Assembly: GCF_014217335.1 (NCBI RefSeq)
Contig: NZ_CP060092.1
Span: 1,691,501 to 1,755,500 of the forward strand
Source: Teredinibacter purpureus
GTDB lineage: Bacteria > Pseudomonadota > Gammaproteobacteria > Pseudomonadales > Cellvibrionaceae
Length of the DNA: 64,000 nt
Reading direction: 5' to 3'
A model generated the notes under the pieces. The model made no database searches and was not told the origin of the DNA. It worked only from the letters and a program-made list of their open reading frames with translations. The translations under genes were made by a program, and so were the position numbers. Positions 20,149 through 28,158 of this stretch are shown in pieces (the stretch's first letter is position 1; every line of letters begins with the position of its first letter).

Positions 20149-20400
20149 GGAAAAAATGAGATTGAAAACTACATTTATGAGTGGCTATAACGCCAGGCAA
20201 ACTCGGCCTAAATAGCTGTTTGTACATTCACTATAAATTTATAGGTAGCAATAAAGATGAACTAATCATGTGTTTTTGCTAAAAAAATATAATGCTTTGT
20301 AAATAGCAAATTTAGCGTTTGTTGTTTTTTCTTATTCTATTTTAGAAATAGAGTAGGGTTTTCGGCTGTTTTTTTGAAGTGTAAATATTTTGATGCGGCC

Positions 20401-20420
20401 ACCTGTAATATATGACAGTG
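20401..20420. promoter_or_regulatory. lux-box-like palindrome, distal luxI site
   Basis: ACCTGTAATATATGACAGTG contains exact CTGT-N8-ACAG and closely resembles the canonical lux box. It is about 140 bases upstream of luxI, 76 bases from a second site, and could serve luxI, the divergent PPTase operon, or both. Confidence 0.65.
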
Positions 20421-20476
20421 CACCTTTGTTGGGTTGTAAGCTGTTGATTTAAAAGGATATAAAAGTACTGAATTTT

Positions 20477-20496
20477 ATTTGTCGAATATGACAGCT
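20477..20496 (+). promoter_or_regulatory. lux-box-like site, proximal luxI site
   Basis: The core TTGTCGAATATGACAG differs from CTGT-N8-ACAG at one fixed position. It ends 62 bases before the luxI ATG, and an AT-rich -10-like TAATTA lies at about 20515-20520. This is the geometry of LuxR-type activation, in which the box overlaps the -35 position. Confidence 0.5.
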
Positions 20497-20558
20497 GCCA
20501 GAGCAAGCTGAAATTAATTAACTTTTCGCCATCGACAACATTCACGGCGAAAAAAATT

Positions 20559-21134
20559 ATGAACCAGGTAATCATTTCTCAGGAAAATAAAAAATTCGAA
20601 AACAGTCTTATCAATGACGTATTTAAAGTTCGCCACGAAACGTTTATTGAACGTCTAGGCTGGGACATAACATCTGAAAATGGAATGGAAAGAGATTCAT
20701 TTGATGATCTTGATGCGAATCATATTGCGATTATCGGTGAAGACGGTTTAGTCAGTGGATGTTGGAGAGCTCTACCCACAACTAATGATTATATGTTGAA
20801 AAATGTATTCCCCGAATTGCTGCAGGGTGAAGATGCTCCCGAAGCCGATGATGTGTGGGAGATAAGCCGGTTTGCTGTTCGCAAAGGTAAAAACGAAGAT
20901 TCAAATGCGCACATTAATGACATTACGCTTGAGTTATTTAAGACATTTCATGCGTTTGCAAAAAAGAAAGGCATCAAAAAATACGTGACAGTCACCACTA
21001 TGGCGTGCGAAAGAATTTTAAAACGAGGCGGTATGAGTGTGCGTCGAATGGGTGAAGGTAAGGTTATGCAGGTAGGCGTAGAGCGGACTGTAGCGTTATG
21101 GATAGACTTGGAAGAAAGCGCACCAGCAAACTAA
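20559..21134 (+). CDS. luxI: LuxI-family acyl-homoserine-lactone synthase
   Basis: A 191-residue autoinducer synthase that should make an acyl-homoserine lactone from S-adenosylmethionine and an acyl donor. The conserved N-terminal face is present: VRHETFIERLGW (Arg, Phe and Trp at the invariant positions), the acidic segment ERDSFDDLDANHI, SGCWRALPTT, and EISRFAVRKG with the family Glu and Arg. Length fits the family. It is divergent from PPTase, has two lux-box-like sites upstream and is followed by a RibD-like gene with its own site. Positive feedback by the local LuxR is therefore likely. The acyl-chain length is not predictable by reading. Confidence 0.95.
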   Translation: MNQVIISQENKKFENSLINDVFKVRHETFIERLGWDITSENGMERDSFDDLDANHIAIIGEDGLVSGCWRALPTTNDYMLKNVFPELLQGEDAPEADDVWEISRFAVRKGKNEDSNAHINDITLELFKTFHAFAKKKGIKKYVTVTTMACERILKRGGMSVRRMGEGKVMQVGVERTVALWIDLEESAPAN

Positions 21135-21187
21135 AAAGTGTAGACAGTGTGTGAATCATAAAAATGCAACCTCTTATTTTATAGGAA

Positions 21188-21207
21188 GCCTGTCATATCT
21201 GACACTG
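21188..21207 (+). promoter_or_regulatory. lux-box-like site upstream of second RibD-like gene
   Basis: GCCTGTCATATCTGACACTG matches the site at 20401 at 16 of 20 positions (CTGT-N8-ACAC). A -10-like TATGAT at 21229-21234 follows 21 bases later, giving a complete candidate LuxR-activated promoter for the gene starting at 21352. Confidence 0.6.
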
Positions 21208-21351
21208 GTGTTCTTGCTGCGCACTTTCTATGATGCCGGCCAGTGATTAGTGTTACGTTGCTGGCGCCGAAAGCCAGTTAATTGTGACGAAAATCTCATT
21301 GCCTTCGAAGAGGAGGTGGCGTTAGGGCGCATAGGATGTAGAGGTAAAGGC

Positions 21352-22287
21352 ATGGGTTGGGTCAGTGATGTAAGTCTGTCAGCTGCAGAAGCAGAAACGC
21401 ACAATATTCTTGAAGACGCTTATAACGTATCACCGCGTGTAGGGGTGGCGTGGCAGCTTTTTGGCCCGATGGGGCGGCTGTTAAAAAGTGGCGCTTTTAT
21501 CGCGGGTTGTCCACAGCAAGCGTTGGCACGAGTGATACGCCGACATCGCTTTGACGCTAAGCTGTTGGTTTTAAGTGTCGAGCCGAATAATACAATTTTT
21601 AATATCGCTGAACTGACTTCGGCGATAGAGAGTTCAACCATCGATGATATTTCGTTGCTGTATCGTCTGCCAGCGGCCGTTCCCAATGTGGAATGGCGTG
21701 CATGGGAAGCGCATTGGCTCGGCACGGTACACGTGGTGGGGCAAAGCGATGTCGCAACGCGATTAAACCGTTGTATTAGCGTTGCCTGCTTGAAGGTTCG
21801 CCCTTGGATAACCTGTGTTAATGCCGCAGGGATCGATGGGCGGGTGGTTGCGTTAGATGACCTCTCAGACAATTCAGAGTTTAAATCTTACTTAAGCGAT
21901 TTGGTGCTGCAAGGCGGTACTGTGGCGTATGCGCAAACACAGTTAAACTTCGTGTCCGAGCTGCCCGAGCGCAATGTCGCCGACCAGACGTTATCGTATA
22001 CACCTATTCACTCGCGCCATGATCTAGAGCAGTGGGTTGAGGATAATCGCCAGCGGGGCATCGTGAATGCTGTCGTATTGGGTGATATGTCGCTCCTTGC
22101 CATGTTATTGGAAGCATCATGCGTTGACGAAATTGTTCACCATATCACCCACCGTGTTGGCGATGCCGATAGCAGTGTTTCACCTTGCATTGATTTGGAT
22201 CGCTGGACGTTATCGCATAACCGTATGATGGGGGATGTAAGTCGAGTGATCTATCAAAATCCAGCGGTAAATGCGTTGCTCCAGTAA
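21352..22287 (+). CDS. RibD-like protein, deaminase and reductase folds with lost catalytic motifs (paralogue 2)
   Basis: A 311-residue protein when started at the ATG at 21352, which has GAGG seven bases upstream and makes the protein the same length as its paralogue at 18343-19275; an in-frame GTG at 21250 is less likely. Shared landmarks include GVAWQLFGPMGRLL, VLSVEPNN in the RibD LEPC region, RPWITCVNAAGIDGRVV (RibD reductase-start pattern), FKSYLSDLVLQGGTVAYAQT and CVDEIVHHIT. The HAE and PCxxC zinc motifs are missing, so it is unlikely to be a riboflavin deaminase. A lux-box promoter and downstream hairpin make it a separate quorum-controlled unit. Function is unknown; two copies around luxI suggest a dedicated role in this island. 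Confidence 0.72.
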   Translation: MGWVSDVSLSAAEAETHNILEDAYNVSPRVGVAWQLFGPMGRLLKSGAFIAGCPQQALARVIRRHRFDAKLLVLSVEPNNTIFNIAELTSAIESSTIDDISLLYRLPAAVPNVEWRAWEAHWLGTVHVVGQSDVATRLNRCISVACLKVRPWITCVNAAGIDGRVVALDDLSDNSEFKSYLSDLVLQGGTVAYAQTQLNFVSELPERNVADQTLSYTPIHSRHDLEQWVEDNRQRGIVNAVVLGDMSLLAMLLEASCVDEIVHHITHRVGDADSSVSPCIDLDRWTLSHNRMMGDVSRVIYQNPAVNALLQ

Positions 22288-22309
22288 AGGCGCGTTTTAG
22301 CGCCTTACT
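22283..22309 (+). terminator. Terminator-like hairpin after second RibD-like gene
   Basis: AGTAAAGGCGC and GCGCCTTACT form a 10-pair stem with one bulged A and a six-base loop, overlapping the stop codon. A short pyrimidine-rich stretch follows. It probably separates this gene from the RND operon. Confidence 0.6.
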
Positions 22310-22594
22310 GTTCGGCTCTTTCCTCCAATATTTTCGCGAGTAATACCTCGCAACCCCCATGGTTAGTAGGTTTTCCCTCTTTACTGTCATATCCAACAGG
22401 TTCCAACCTTCGATCAAAGCTTTAAGCTACTGGCAACTGATAACGAAGCCTTACGGCGTGCGCTCGCGTTTAACCGTGCGTCGATTGGGGTTTTCTCTTT
22501 CGTTACCTAATGGGTGTAAGTCGTGTACCACGGAGGACGTGCTTACGTCGCGTGTTAGACGGTGTGATTTGGTGTCACTTAAAAGGAAAATACT
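22288..22594. other. RND operon promoter region
   Basis: A 307-base gap holding the terminator hairpin of the upstream gene and an exact CTGT-N8-ACAG site at 22382-22401. A 79-codon plus-strand frame (22359-22598) and a minus-strand frame crossing the region show no protein features and are not called as genes. Confidence 0.55.
22382..22401. promoter_or_regulatory. lux-box-like palindrome upstream of RND efflux operon
   Basis: TACTGTCATATCCAACAGGT contains exact CTGT-N8-ACAG about 195 bases before the membrane-fusion gene, and shares CTGTCATATC with the site at 21188. An AT-rich TTTAAG at 22421-22426 could be the -10 element. This would place drug or peptide efflux under quorum control. Confidence 0.62.
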
Positions 22595-23824
22595 ATGAAA
22601 TTGTGGCCTAGAAAAATTTCAGCGGGTTGGGTTATCGCGCCAGTTGGCTTGATATTGTTTGCGGTATTAGTGAGCGCAAAGCCTAAGCCTCAGCCCAATG
22701 CTGAGCCGGTACTCACGTTACCGGAAGTGACAGTGGTCGAAGCCGAAATGGGGTACCACAAAGTGTCGGTAACGACACAAGGTGTCGTCTCGGCGGGGCG
22801 TCAAATAGATCTGGTTGCTGAATTGTCTGGCACCATTAATTTTGCGTCCGACCAATTTGTTGCGGGCGGGTTTATTGGGGTTGGAGAACCAGTGTTGGCG
22901 ATCGACGATGCGGATTACCGCTATGCCATTACAAGTGCGCAAGCCAAGGTGGCAGAGGCGTCTAATCTGTGGGCGAAAGAAAAAGGGCTTGCACGTAGAG
23001 CCAGGCAAGAATGGAAAGATCTCGGAAGCGACGATGCCAATAATTTATTTTTGCGGGTTCCTCAAGTGGACGCCGCAGAAGCGATGTACAAATCCAGCGT
23101 GGCATCGCTTGACCAGGCACGCCTTAATCTAAAAAGAACCAACATAGCCTCCCCGTTTTTTGGGCGCGTGAAAGAGACGTATGTTGATCTTGGGCAGTAT
23201 GTTAACTCCGGTTCTGTATTGGCAAAAATATACGACACCAGCTTTGTAGAGGTTCGATTGCCGTTAACGGACCAGCAGGCCGCATTGTTAAATCTACCGC
23301 TTACCCGCCGTGAGGAGGCCATCGCTAAACCGAGTGTCACAATCTCTGCTGATATCGCGGGTATACCGACCTCATGGGAAGGAAAAATCGTACGGGTAGA
23401 AGCCAGCGTAGACGAAGCTTCCCGAGTCTATTTTGCGGTTGCCCGAGTGAACAACCTTGCGGTAGTTCAGAGCGATAGCTTACCGTTAATGGTTGGCTTG
23501 TTTGTAAACGCCGAAATAGAAGGGCGAACATTTTCCGATATGGTTGAGCTACCGCGTGAGGCCATTTTTCACCGTAATAAAATTTATGCGCTTGCCGACG
23601 ATGACGAAATTTCGCTAAAAGAAATTGACCTGTTGGTGTCGGGTGACGCAAGTGTTTGGGTGCGCGGGCCTATAGTAACCGGCGAACGCGTGGTGATTGA
23701 AAAGCAAGGCATGCTCGATGTAGGCGATAAAGTTAAACCGTTATTGGGTACACCGTTACCTGCGATAACAGTGGTTGACGCGACCGCGACTACCGCTGAC
23801 ACGGCTGAAGGGGTGGGTATCTAG
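22595..23824 (+). CDS. RND efflux periplasmic adaptor (membrane-fusion protein)
   Basis: A 409-residue HlyD/AcrA-type adaptor that should link the inner-membrane RND pump to an outer-membrane channel. A short cytoplasmic start (MKLWPRKISAG) is followed by one hydrophobic segment, then the lipoyl-like region (VVSAGRQIDLVAELSGTINF), an alpha-helical hairpin (about 115-195), the returning half RTNIASPFFGRVKETYVDLG and a beta-barrel domain. It ends two bases before the RND permease gene, so the two are translationally linked. The outer-membrane partner is probably the TolC-like gene at 28159. Confidence 0.92.
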   Translation: MKLWPRKISAGWVIAPVGLILFAVLVSAKPKPQPNAEPVLTLPEVTVVEAEMGYHKVSVTTQGVVSAGRQIDLVAELSGTINFASDQFVAGGFIGVGEPVLAIDDADYRYAITSAQAKVAEASNLWAKEKGLARRARQEWKDLGSDDANNLFLRVPQVDAAEAMYKSSVASLDQARLNLKRTNIASPFFGRVKETYVDLGQYVNSGSVLAKIYDTSFVEVRLPLTDQQAALLNLPLTRREEAIAKPSVTISADIAGIPTSWEGKIVRVEASVDEASRVYFAVARVNNLAVVQSDSLPLMVGLFVNAEIEGRTFSDMVELPREAIFHRNKIYALADDDEISLKEIDLLVSGDASVWVRGPIVTGERVVIEKQGMLDVGDKVKPLLGTPLPAITVVDATATTADTAEGVGI

Positions 23825-23826
23825 CG

Positions 23827-26800
23827 ATGAGTAAAATAATAGACTGGTTTTTGGATAACCCTAAAGCGGCGACATTACTGTTGGTCATGTTATTGGTTGG
23901 CGGTTTTATTGGCTCTAAACAATTACATAAAGAAGTGTTTCCGGCCTCACTAGCCCCCTTTATTGAAATTACTATGGTGTATCCTGGTGCGGCACCTAGT
24001 GAAGTTGAAAAACAAGTTGTTACTCGTATTGAGCAAGTTGTAGCGGATGTACCGGGTATCGTCGAATTGAATTCAGAATCGCGATTGGGTTTTGGTAAGG
24101 TGATCATTCAATATTTGGACGGTTACGATTCAGGCAAATTAATCAATGATTTGAAATCCCGTGTCGACGCTATTATCACCTTTCCTACCGATGTGGAGAG
24201 AGCGAATATTGTGCAAGTCGAAAATCGGCCTGACCTTATGTTTCTTGCGCTGTCGGGTGATGTTGGAGAGGCGAAACTAAAACGTACCGCCGAAACCATA
24301 CGAGATCGCTTAAGCTTAATTCCGGGTGTTGCGTTAGTGGCCTTAAAAGGCACGCGTGAAGAAGAAATTTCGATAGAAGTGTCCGAATATAACTTACGAC
24401 GTTATGGGCTCTCGTTCGATGATGTGGCGAGTGCAATACGCAGTAACTCGTTGAATATTCCGGCGGGCATGGTGCGTACCAATAGCGGTAACATCCAAAT
24501 ACAAACGCGAAATCAAGCGTACTACCGTGAAGATTTTGAGAATATTGTGGTGGCGAGCCAAACTAATGGCTCGGTAGTGTATTTACGAGATGTCGCAAAC
24601 TTAAAAGACGGTTTTGTTGAAAACGATGATCGTCTTATTTTTAATGGGCGGCCTGGTGCAATTTTTCAGATAGTGGCCAACGACTCGGATGATGTAACCC
24701 AAACCACGAAGGCGCTCGAAAAGGCGCTAGAGCAAGAAAATGCGCTGTTACCGACGACTATGTCCATTGATGTCACCTTTAAGATGGCAACGGTTTTTGA
24801 AGACCGAATGAGCTTATTGGTCGAAAACAGTATTAGCGGTTTGGCGTTAGTCTTTATGGTGCTTATGCTGTTTTTACGGGCGCAACTTTCTATTTGGGTG
24901 TGCGTTGGTATTATTGCATCGTTTTCCGGCGCTATATTTTTAATGCCACTATTTGATGTAGCCCTCAACATGTTATCGCTTTTTGCGTTCCTACTGGTGT
25001 TGGGCATAGTGGTGGACGATGCCATTATCGTGAGCGAGAGCATCTACTCGCAGAATCAAAAGGGTATTTATGGGAAGGAAGCCGCAGCGAGGGGTGTAAA
25101 ATCCGTTTATATGCCGGTAATGATTGCCGTAATTAGCACCATTATCTTTTTCTTGCCGCTGTATTTCGTCGCTGATTTTGCTAAGCCCACGACTTACCCC
25201 ATTGTAATGGTGATTGTGCTGTGCCTAATTTTCTCGCTTATTGAATCCCTCTTTATTTTACCGGTACACCTTTCAAAAATGGGACCAGAGAAAAAACCGA
25301 CGAATCGGCTAATGGCATTGTTTGGTCGGTTGAGCCATGTTACGTCATCAAAACTTACCTATTTTTCTGAATCGTTCTATCAGCCGTGGGTACTTAAAAC
25401 GGTACGAGCAAAAGGCACAACGATTACGACTTTTGTCATAATATTTATTATTTCGATTGGCTTCATTGCCGGTGGCTGGATTCGGTCGAGTTTTATGCCC
25501 GTTGTACCCAACGACTACGTGGATGCAAATGTTACTCTGCCAGAGGGTTCACCAGCGACTGCGGTTAACCGTGTTGCGCAGCGAATGTCCGAGTCGGCCG
25601 AGGCAATGAAAACGGATGACGTATTGCTAGAGGCGAACAATGGCCAGCCGTTTATCACAATAATTGAATCGCAAATTTCGGGTAGCAATGTTCGATTATT
25701 TCTGGGCCTCGAGCGGGCGGGTATTCGCGATATATCGCCAGAACTTGTGGCAAGCCGGTGGCGAGAGCTTGCGGGGGAAATCCCTGAGGCGGTGGAATAC
25801 CGATTAGATTATTCCATTAACGGCGTTGCGCCCGATATTGCGCTTGATATGAGTATTGCCTCTAACGATTTTGCGGATCAGCGAGCGGCTGCTAACGCCG
25901 TTGCGCTAGCGCTGTCCCAATATCCTGGTGTTTATAATATTCGTGACGGATTACAGGGCGAGCGTTCGGAACTGGAAATACTGTTAAAGCCCCATGCAGA
26001 ATCATTGGGTATCACCCTAGGTGATGTATCGAATCAAATTCGCCAAGGTTATTACGGTGAGGAAGTTCAGCGCATTCCACGTGGTAATGAAGACGTGAAA
26101 GTGATGTTGCGCTATCCCATTAGCGAGCGCTTGGGGTTGGATCGGTTTGACAATATTCGTATTCGTACCCAGGCCGGTGCCGAAATACCGCTGGCGGAAG
26201 TCGCCGAGCTGAAAATTGTACCGGGCTATACTGTGATAAAGCGAAAAGATAGAAAACGTAACATCGCGATTACGGCGAATGTAAAAGAAGGCCATAGCGG
26301 AGCCGATATTGTTTATCAGCTTAAGCAAGAGTACACCACCCAATGGATGAAGGAACATCAGGGTTTTAGTATTGATACCGGCCGTAATATGCAGCAGGAA
26401 CAAAAGTTTGTTAACCGTTTGGCGATAAATTTTTTGCTAGCCATGATCGCGATCTATTGCTTAATGACTATTGCATTTAAATCCTATTCTCAGCCTCTAC
26501 TGGTGCTAACGGCCATTCCCTTTGGTTTTATGGGCGCGGTTTTTGGTCATCTGATAACGGGCGTAGAGTTAAGCATGATGTCAATGCTGGGGTTTGTTGC
26601 CTGCGCGGGCGTTGTTGTTAATGACAATTTAGTGCTGCTGGATAGAATTAACCGTCTTGTTGAAGAAAAAACCGATATCGTTCAAGCGGTAGTCGAAGCT
26701 GCAACAAGCCGTTTTCGGCCAATTGTACTAACATCACTGACAACGTTTGCGGGCTTAATTCCTATAATGTTTGAACGCAGTATTCAGGCTAAATTTTTAC

Positions 26801-26964
26801 AGCCTATGGTTGTATCGCTATCGTTTGGTGTGCTGGTCGCAACCACGGTTACGCTTTTTCTAGTGCCCTCGCTGTACTTGGTAATGGCCGGGGCGAGCAG
26901 GCGTTTGAGCGCACGTAAACATACTAATGCTGCGGCGGCAGTTGACGCGCCAGCAAGCGTGTAA
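23827..26964 (+). CDS. RND-family inner-membrane efflux permease
   Basis: A 1045-residue proton-driven efflux pump. It has the family layout of an N-terminal transmembrane helix, a large periplasmic domain, a six-helix bundle, a second periplasmic domain and a second bundle. The proton-relay Asp pair is in LVLGIVVDDAIIVSES in the fourth membrane helix, and the mirrored second-half segment is CAGVVVNDNLVLLDRINR. It is coupled to the adaptor upstream. Its place between the lipopeptide genes and a TolC-like gene suggests product export or self-protection, but substrate range is not readable. A bidirectional hairpin follows it. Confidence 0.95.
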   Translation: MSKIIDWFLDNPKAATLLLVMLLVGGFIGSKQLHKEVFPASLAPFIEITMVYPGAAPSEVEKQVVTRIEQVVADVPGIVELNSESRLGFGKVIIQYLDGYDSGKLINDLKSRVDAIITFPTDVERANIVQVENRPDLMFLALSGDVGEAKLKRTAETIRDRLSLIPGVALVALKGTREEEISIEVSEYNLRRYGLSFDDVASAIRSNSLNIPAGMVRTNSGNIQIQTRNQAYYREDFENIVVASQTNGSVVYLRDVANLKDGFVENDDRLIFNGRPGAIFQIVANDSDDVTQTTKALEKALEQENALLPTTMSIDVTFKMATVFEDRMSLLVENSISGLALVFMVLMLFLRAQLSIWVCVGIIASFSGAIFLMPLFDVALNMLSLFAFLLVLGIVVDDAIIVSESIYSQNQKGIYGKEAAARGVKSVYMPVMIAVISTIIFFLPLYFVADFAKPTTYPIVMVIVLCLIFSLIESLFILPVHLSKMGPEKKPTNRLMALFGRLSHVTSSKLTYFSESFYQPWVLKTVRAKGTTITTFVIIFIISIGFIAGGWIRSSFMPVVPNDYVDANVTLPEGSPATAVNRVAQRMSESAEAMKTDDVLLEANNGQPFITIIESQISGSNVRLFLGLERAGIRDISPELVASRWRELAGEIPEAVEYRLDYSINGVAPDIALDMSIASNDFADQRAAANAVALALSQYPGVYNIRDGLQGERSELEILLKPHAESLGITLGDVSNQIRQGYYGEEVQRIPRGNEDVKVMLRYPISERLGLDRFDNIRIRTQAGAEIPLAEVAELKIVPGYTVIKRKDRKRNIAITANVKEGHSGADIVYQLKQEYTTQWMKEHQGFSIDTGRNMQQEQKFVNRLAINFLLAMIAIYCLMTIAFKSYSQPLLVLTAIPFGFMGAVFGHLITGVELSMMSMLGFVACAGVVVNDNLVLLDRINRLVEEKTDIVQAVVEAATSRFRPIVLTSLTTFAGLIPIMFERSIQAKFLQPMVVSLSFGVLVATTVTLFLVPSLYLVMAGASRRLSARKHTNAAAAVDAPASV

Positions 26965-26988
26965 GCCTCGTTTTTTTGGGCCTGCCAT

Positions 26989-27027
26989 CGCACTATAAAT
27001 AAACCGATAAGGTTTGCTTATAGTGCG
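26989..27027. terminator. Bidirectional hairpin between RND and thioesterase genes
   Basis: CGCACTATAA pairs perfectly with TTATAGTGCG, with an inner AAACC/GGTTT stem. It covers the 3' end of the minus-strand thioesterase gene, whose stop is at 27018, and lies 25 bases after the RND stop. This placement suits a terminator shared by convergent genes. Confidence 0.7.
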
Positions 27028-27779
27028 GCGGCTACAGTTTCCAGGGTGGGCGTTAGGGTATCCAATAATACGCTTATGGTTTCGTCTCGTTGGGCATCGA
27101 CAAAAAAGTGGCCGCCGTTTATCCAGTTAATATCGGTCGTACTCCTAAAGAGAGCTTGCCATGCCAATAAATCTTCCGTTCGAATTCGATCATCAAACCC
27201 AGCAAGAATTGACAACCGCATAGGCATTTGCCCTCGATAACCGGAAGGGCTGGTTTCAATAATTTTGAAATCGGCACGTAACGACGGCAATGCCAGTTCA
27301 GCGATCTCTGGGTTGGCAAGTGCTGCTTTGGGGGCGCCACTAATATTGCCCAGCTGCCGTATAAAGTCCTCATCACTTAAAGTATGGAAGATAGTCTCAC
27401 GGGGTATTGTCGGTGCTGCACTTGCAGAGGCAATAAAATGAAGCGGAAGCGAACTTTGAAAGCGTCGTAGCATAATGAGCAATTCAAAAGCAACGCGCGC
27501 ACCCATACTATGGCCGAAAAAAATGGTGTCTTTGTGGGGAAGTTTTTTATACGCATTAAATAAATCGAGTGTTAGCGACTGTAAATCGTTGTAACAGGGC
27601 TCACCATATCGAACACCTCTTCCTGGAAGCTGCACCACGGATAATTCGATGGTGCTGGGCAGAAGGGTAGCCCACGGTAAAAAAGTAGCCGAATTGCCGC
27701 CAGCGTATGAAAAGCACAACAGGCGAAAGCGTGCATTCGCTAAGGGTTTAGGTGTGTAAATAAGAGATGTTCTATTCAT
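27018..27779 (-). CDS. Stand-alone type II thioesterase
   Basis: A 253-residue alpha/beta hydrolase of the GrsT/SrfA-D type that removes wrongly loaded or stalled groups from carrier proteins. Landmarks are LLCFSYAGGNSATFLPW near the start, VQLPGRG, the nucleophile elbow FFGHSMGARVAFELL (catalytic Ser), an acidic residue in LAGFDDRI and the catalytic His in INGGHFF. The ATG at 27779 gives the usual family start; an in-frame GTG at 27857 would add 26 residues and has AAGG nearby, so the start is not certain. It is the only thioesterase in the window, since no NRPS here ends in a TE domain. Confidence 0.92.
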   Translation of the reverse strand: MNRTSLIYTPKPLANARFRLLCFSYAGGNSATFLPWATLLPSTIELSVVQLPGRGVRYGEPCYNDLQSLTLDLFNAYKKLPHKDTIFFGHSMGARVAFELLIMLRRFQSSLPLHFIASASAAPTIPRETIFHTLSDEDFIRQLGNISGAPKAALANPEIAELALPSLRADFKIIETSPSGYRGQMPMRLSILAGFDDRIRTEDLLAWQALFRSTTDINWINGGHFFVDAQRDETISVLLDTLTPTLETVAAAL

Positions 27780-27857
27780 CTGGCGACCCAAATAAGGTGA
27801 AAGGTTGTATCGAAAAATGAGGGTAAACAACGATACAAGACGATTATTGCGCCACAC

Positions 27858-28158
27858 CTTGCTCGAATGAGCGGAATATTAACCTGTTAGGCGAAAGGTT
27901 AGAAATTATTTGACGAAAATTACGCCGGCGATGAATAAAATTAAAGATTTTAAATACAGAAATAATGGGCTTAACGCATTTTACGGCACATTGCTACTGT
28001 CATTGTCGGTAATTGAAGATAGACGAATAATTTAGCTTAATAGAGGCTGAATCTATAAGTCTGGTTTTGGGTAGTGAGCATCGCTTGCGCCCTTAATTGA
28101 TGAATACATTGTGGCGAGGCGTTAGCGTGCGCTACTTTTTTGGATGGGGTGATATTGA
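27858..28158. other. Gap between thioesterase and TolC-like genes
   Basis: About 300 AT-rich bases forming the divergent promoter region of the minus-strand thioesterase and the plus-strand TolC-like gene. A half lux-box-like TACTGTCATTGTCGGTAATT occurs near 27995, but its right half does not match, so it is not called as a site. No gene is seen. Confidence 0.5.

Larger units (their letters stand above)
20060..20558. other. Divergent PPTase/luxI regulatory region
   Basis: This 499-base AT-rich region separates the leftward PPTase operon from rightward luxI. It contains three lux-box-like sites, at 20129-20148 (near PPTase), 20401-20420 (exact CTGT-N8-ACAG) and 20477-20496 (62 bases before luxI). 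A 77-codon minus-strand frame at 20342-20575 overlaps these sites and luxI and is not considered a gene. Confidence 0.65.

Noticed and set aside
21250..21351. Longer form of the second RibD-like protein starting at GTG 21250
   Set aside because: The extra residues have no match in the paralogue, and the ATG at 21352 has a good ribosome-binding site.
27994..28013. Possible lux box before the TolC-like gene (TACTGTCATTGTCGGTAATT)
   Set aside because: Only the left half matches; the ACAG half is absent.
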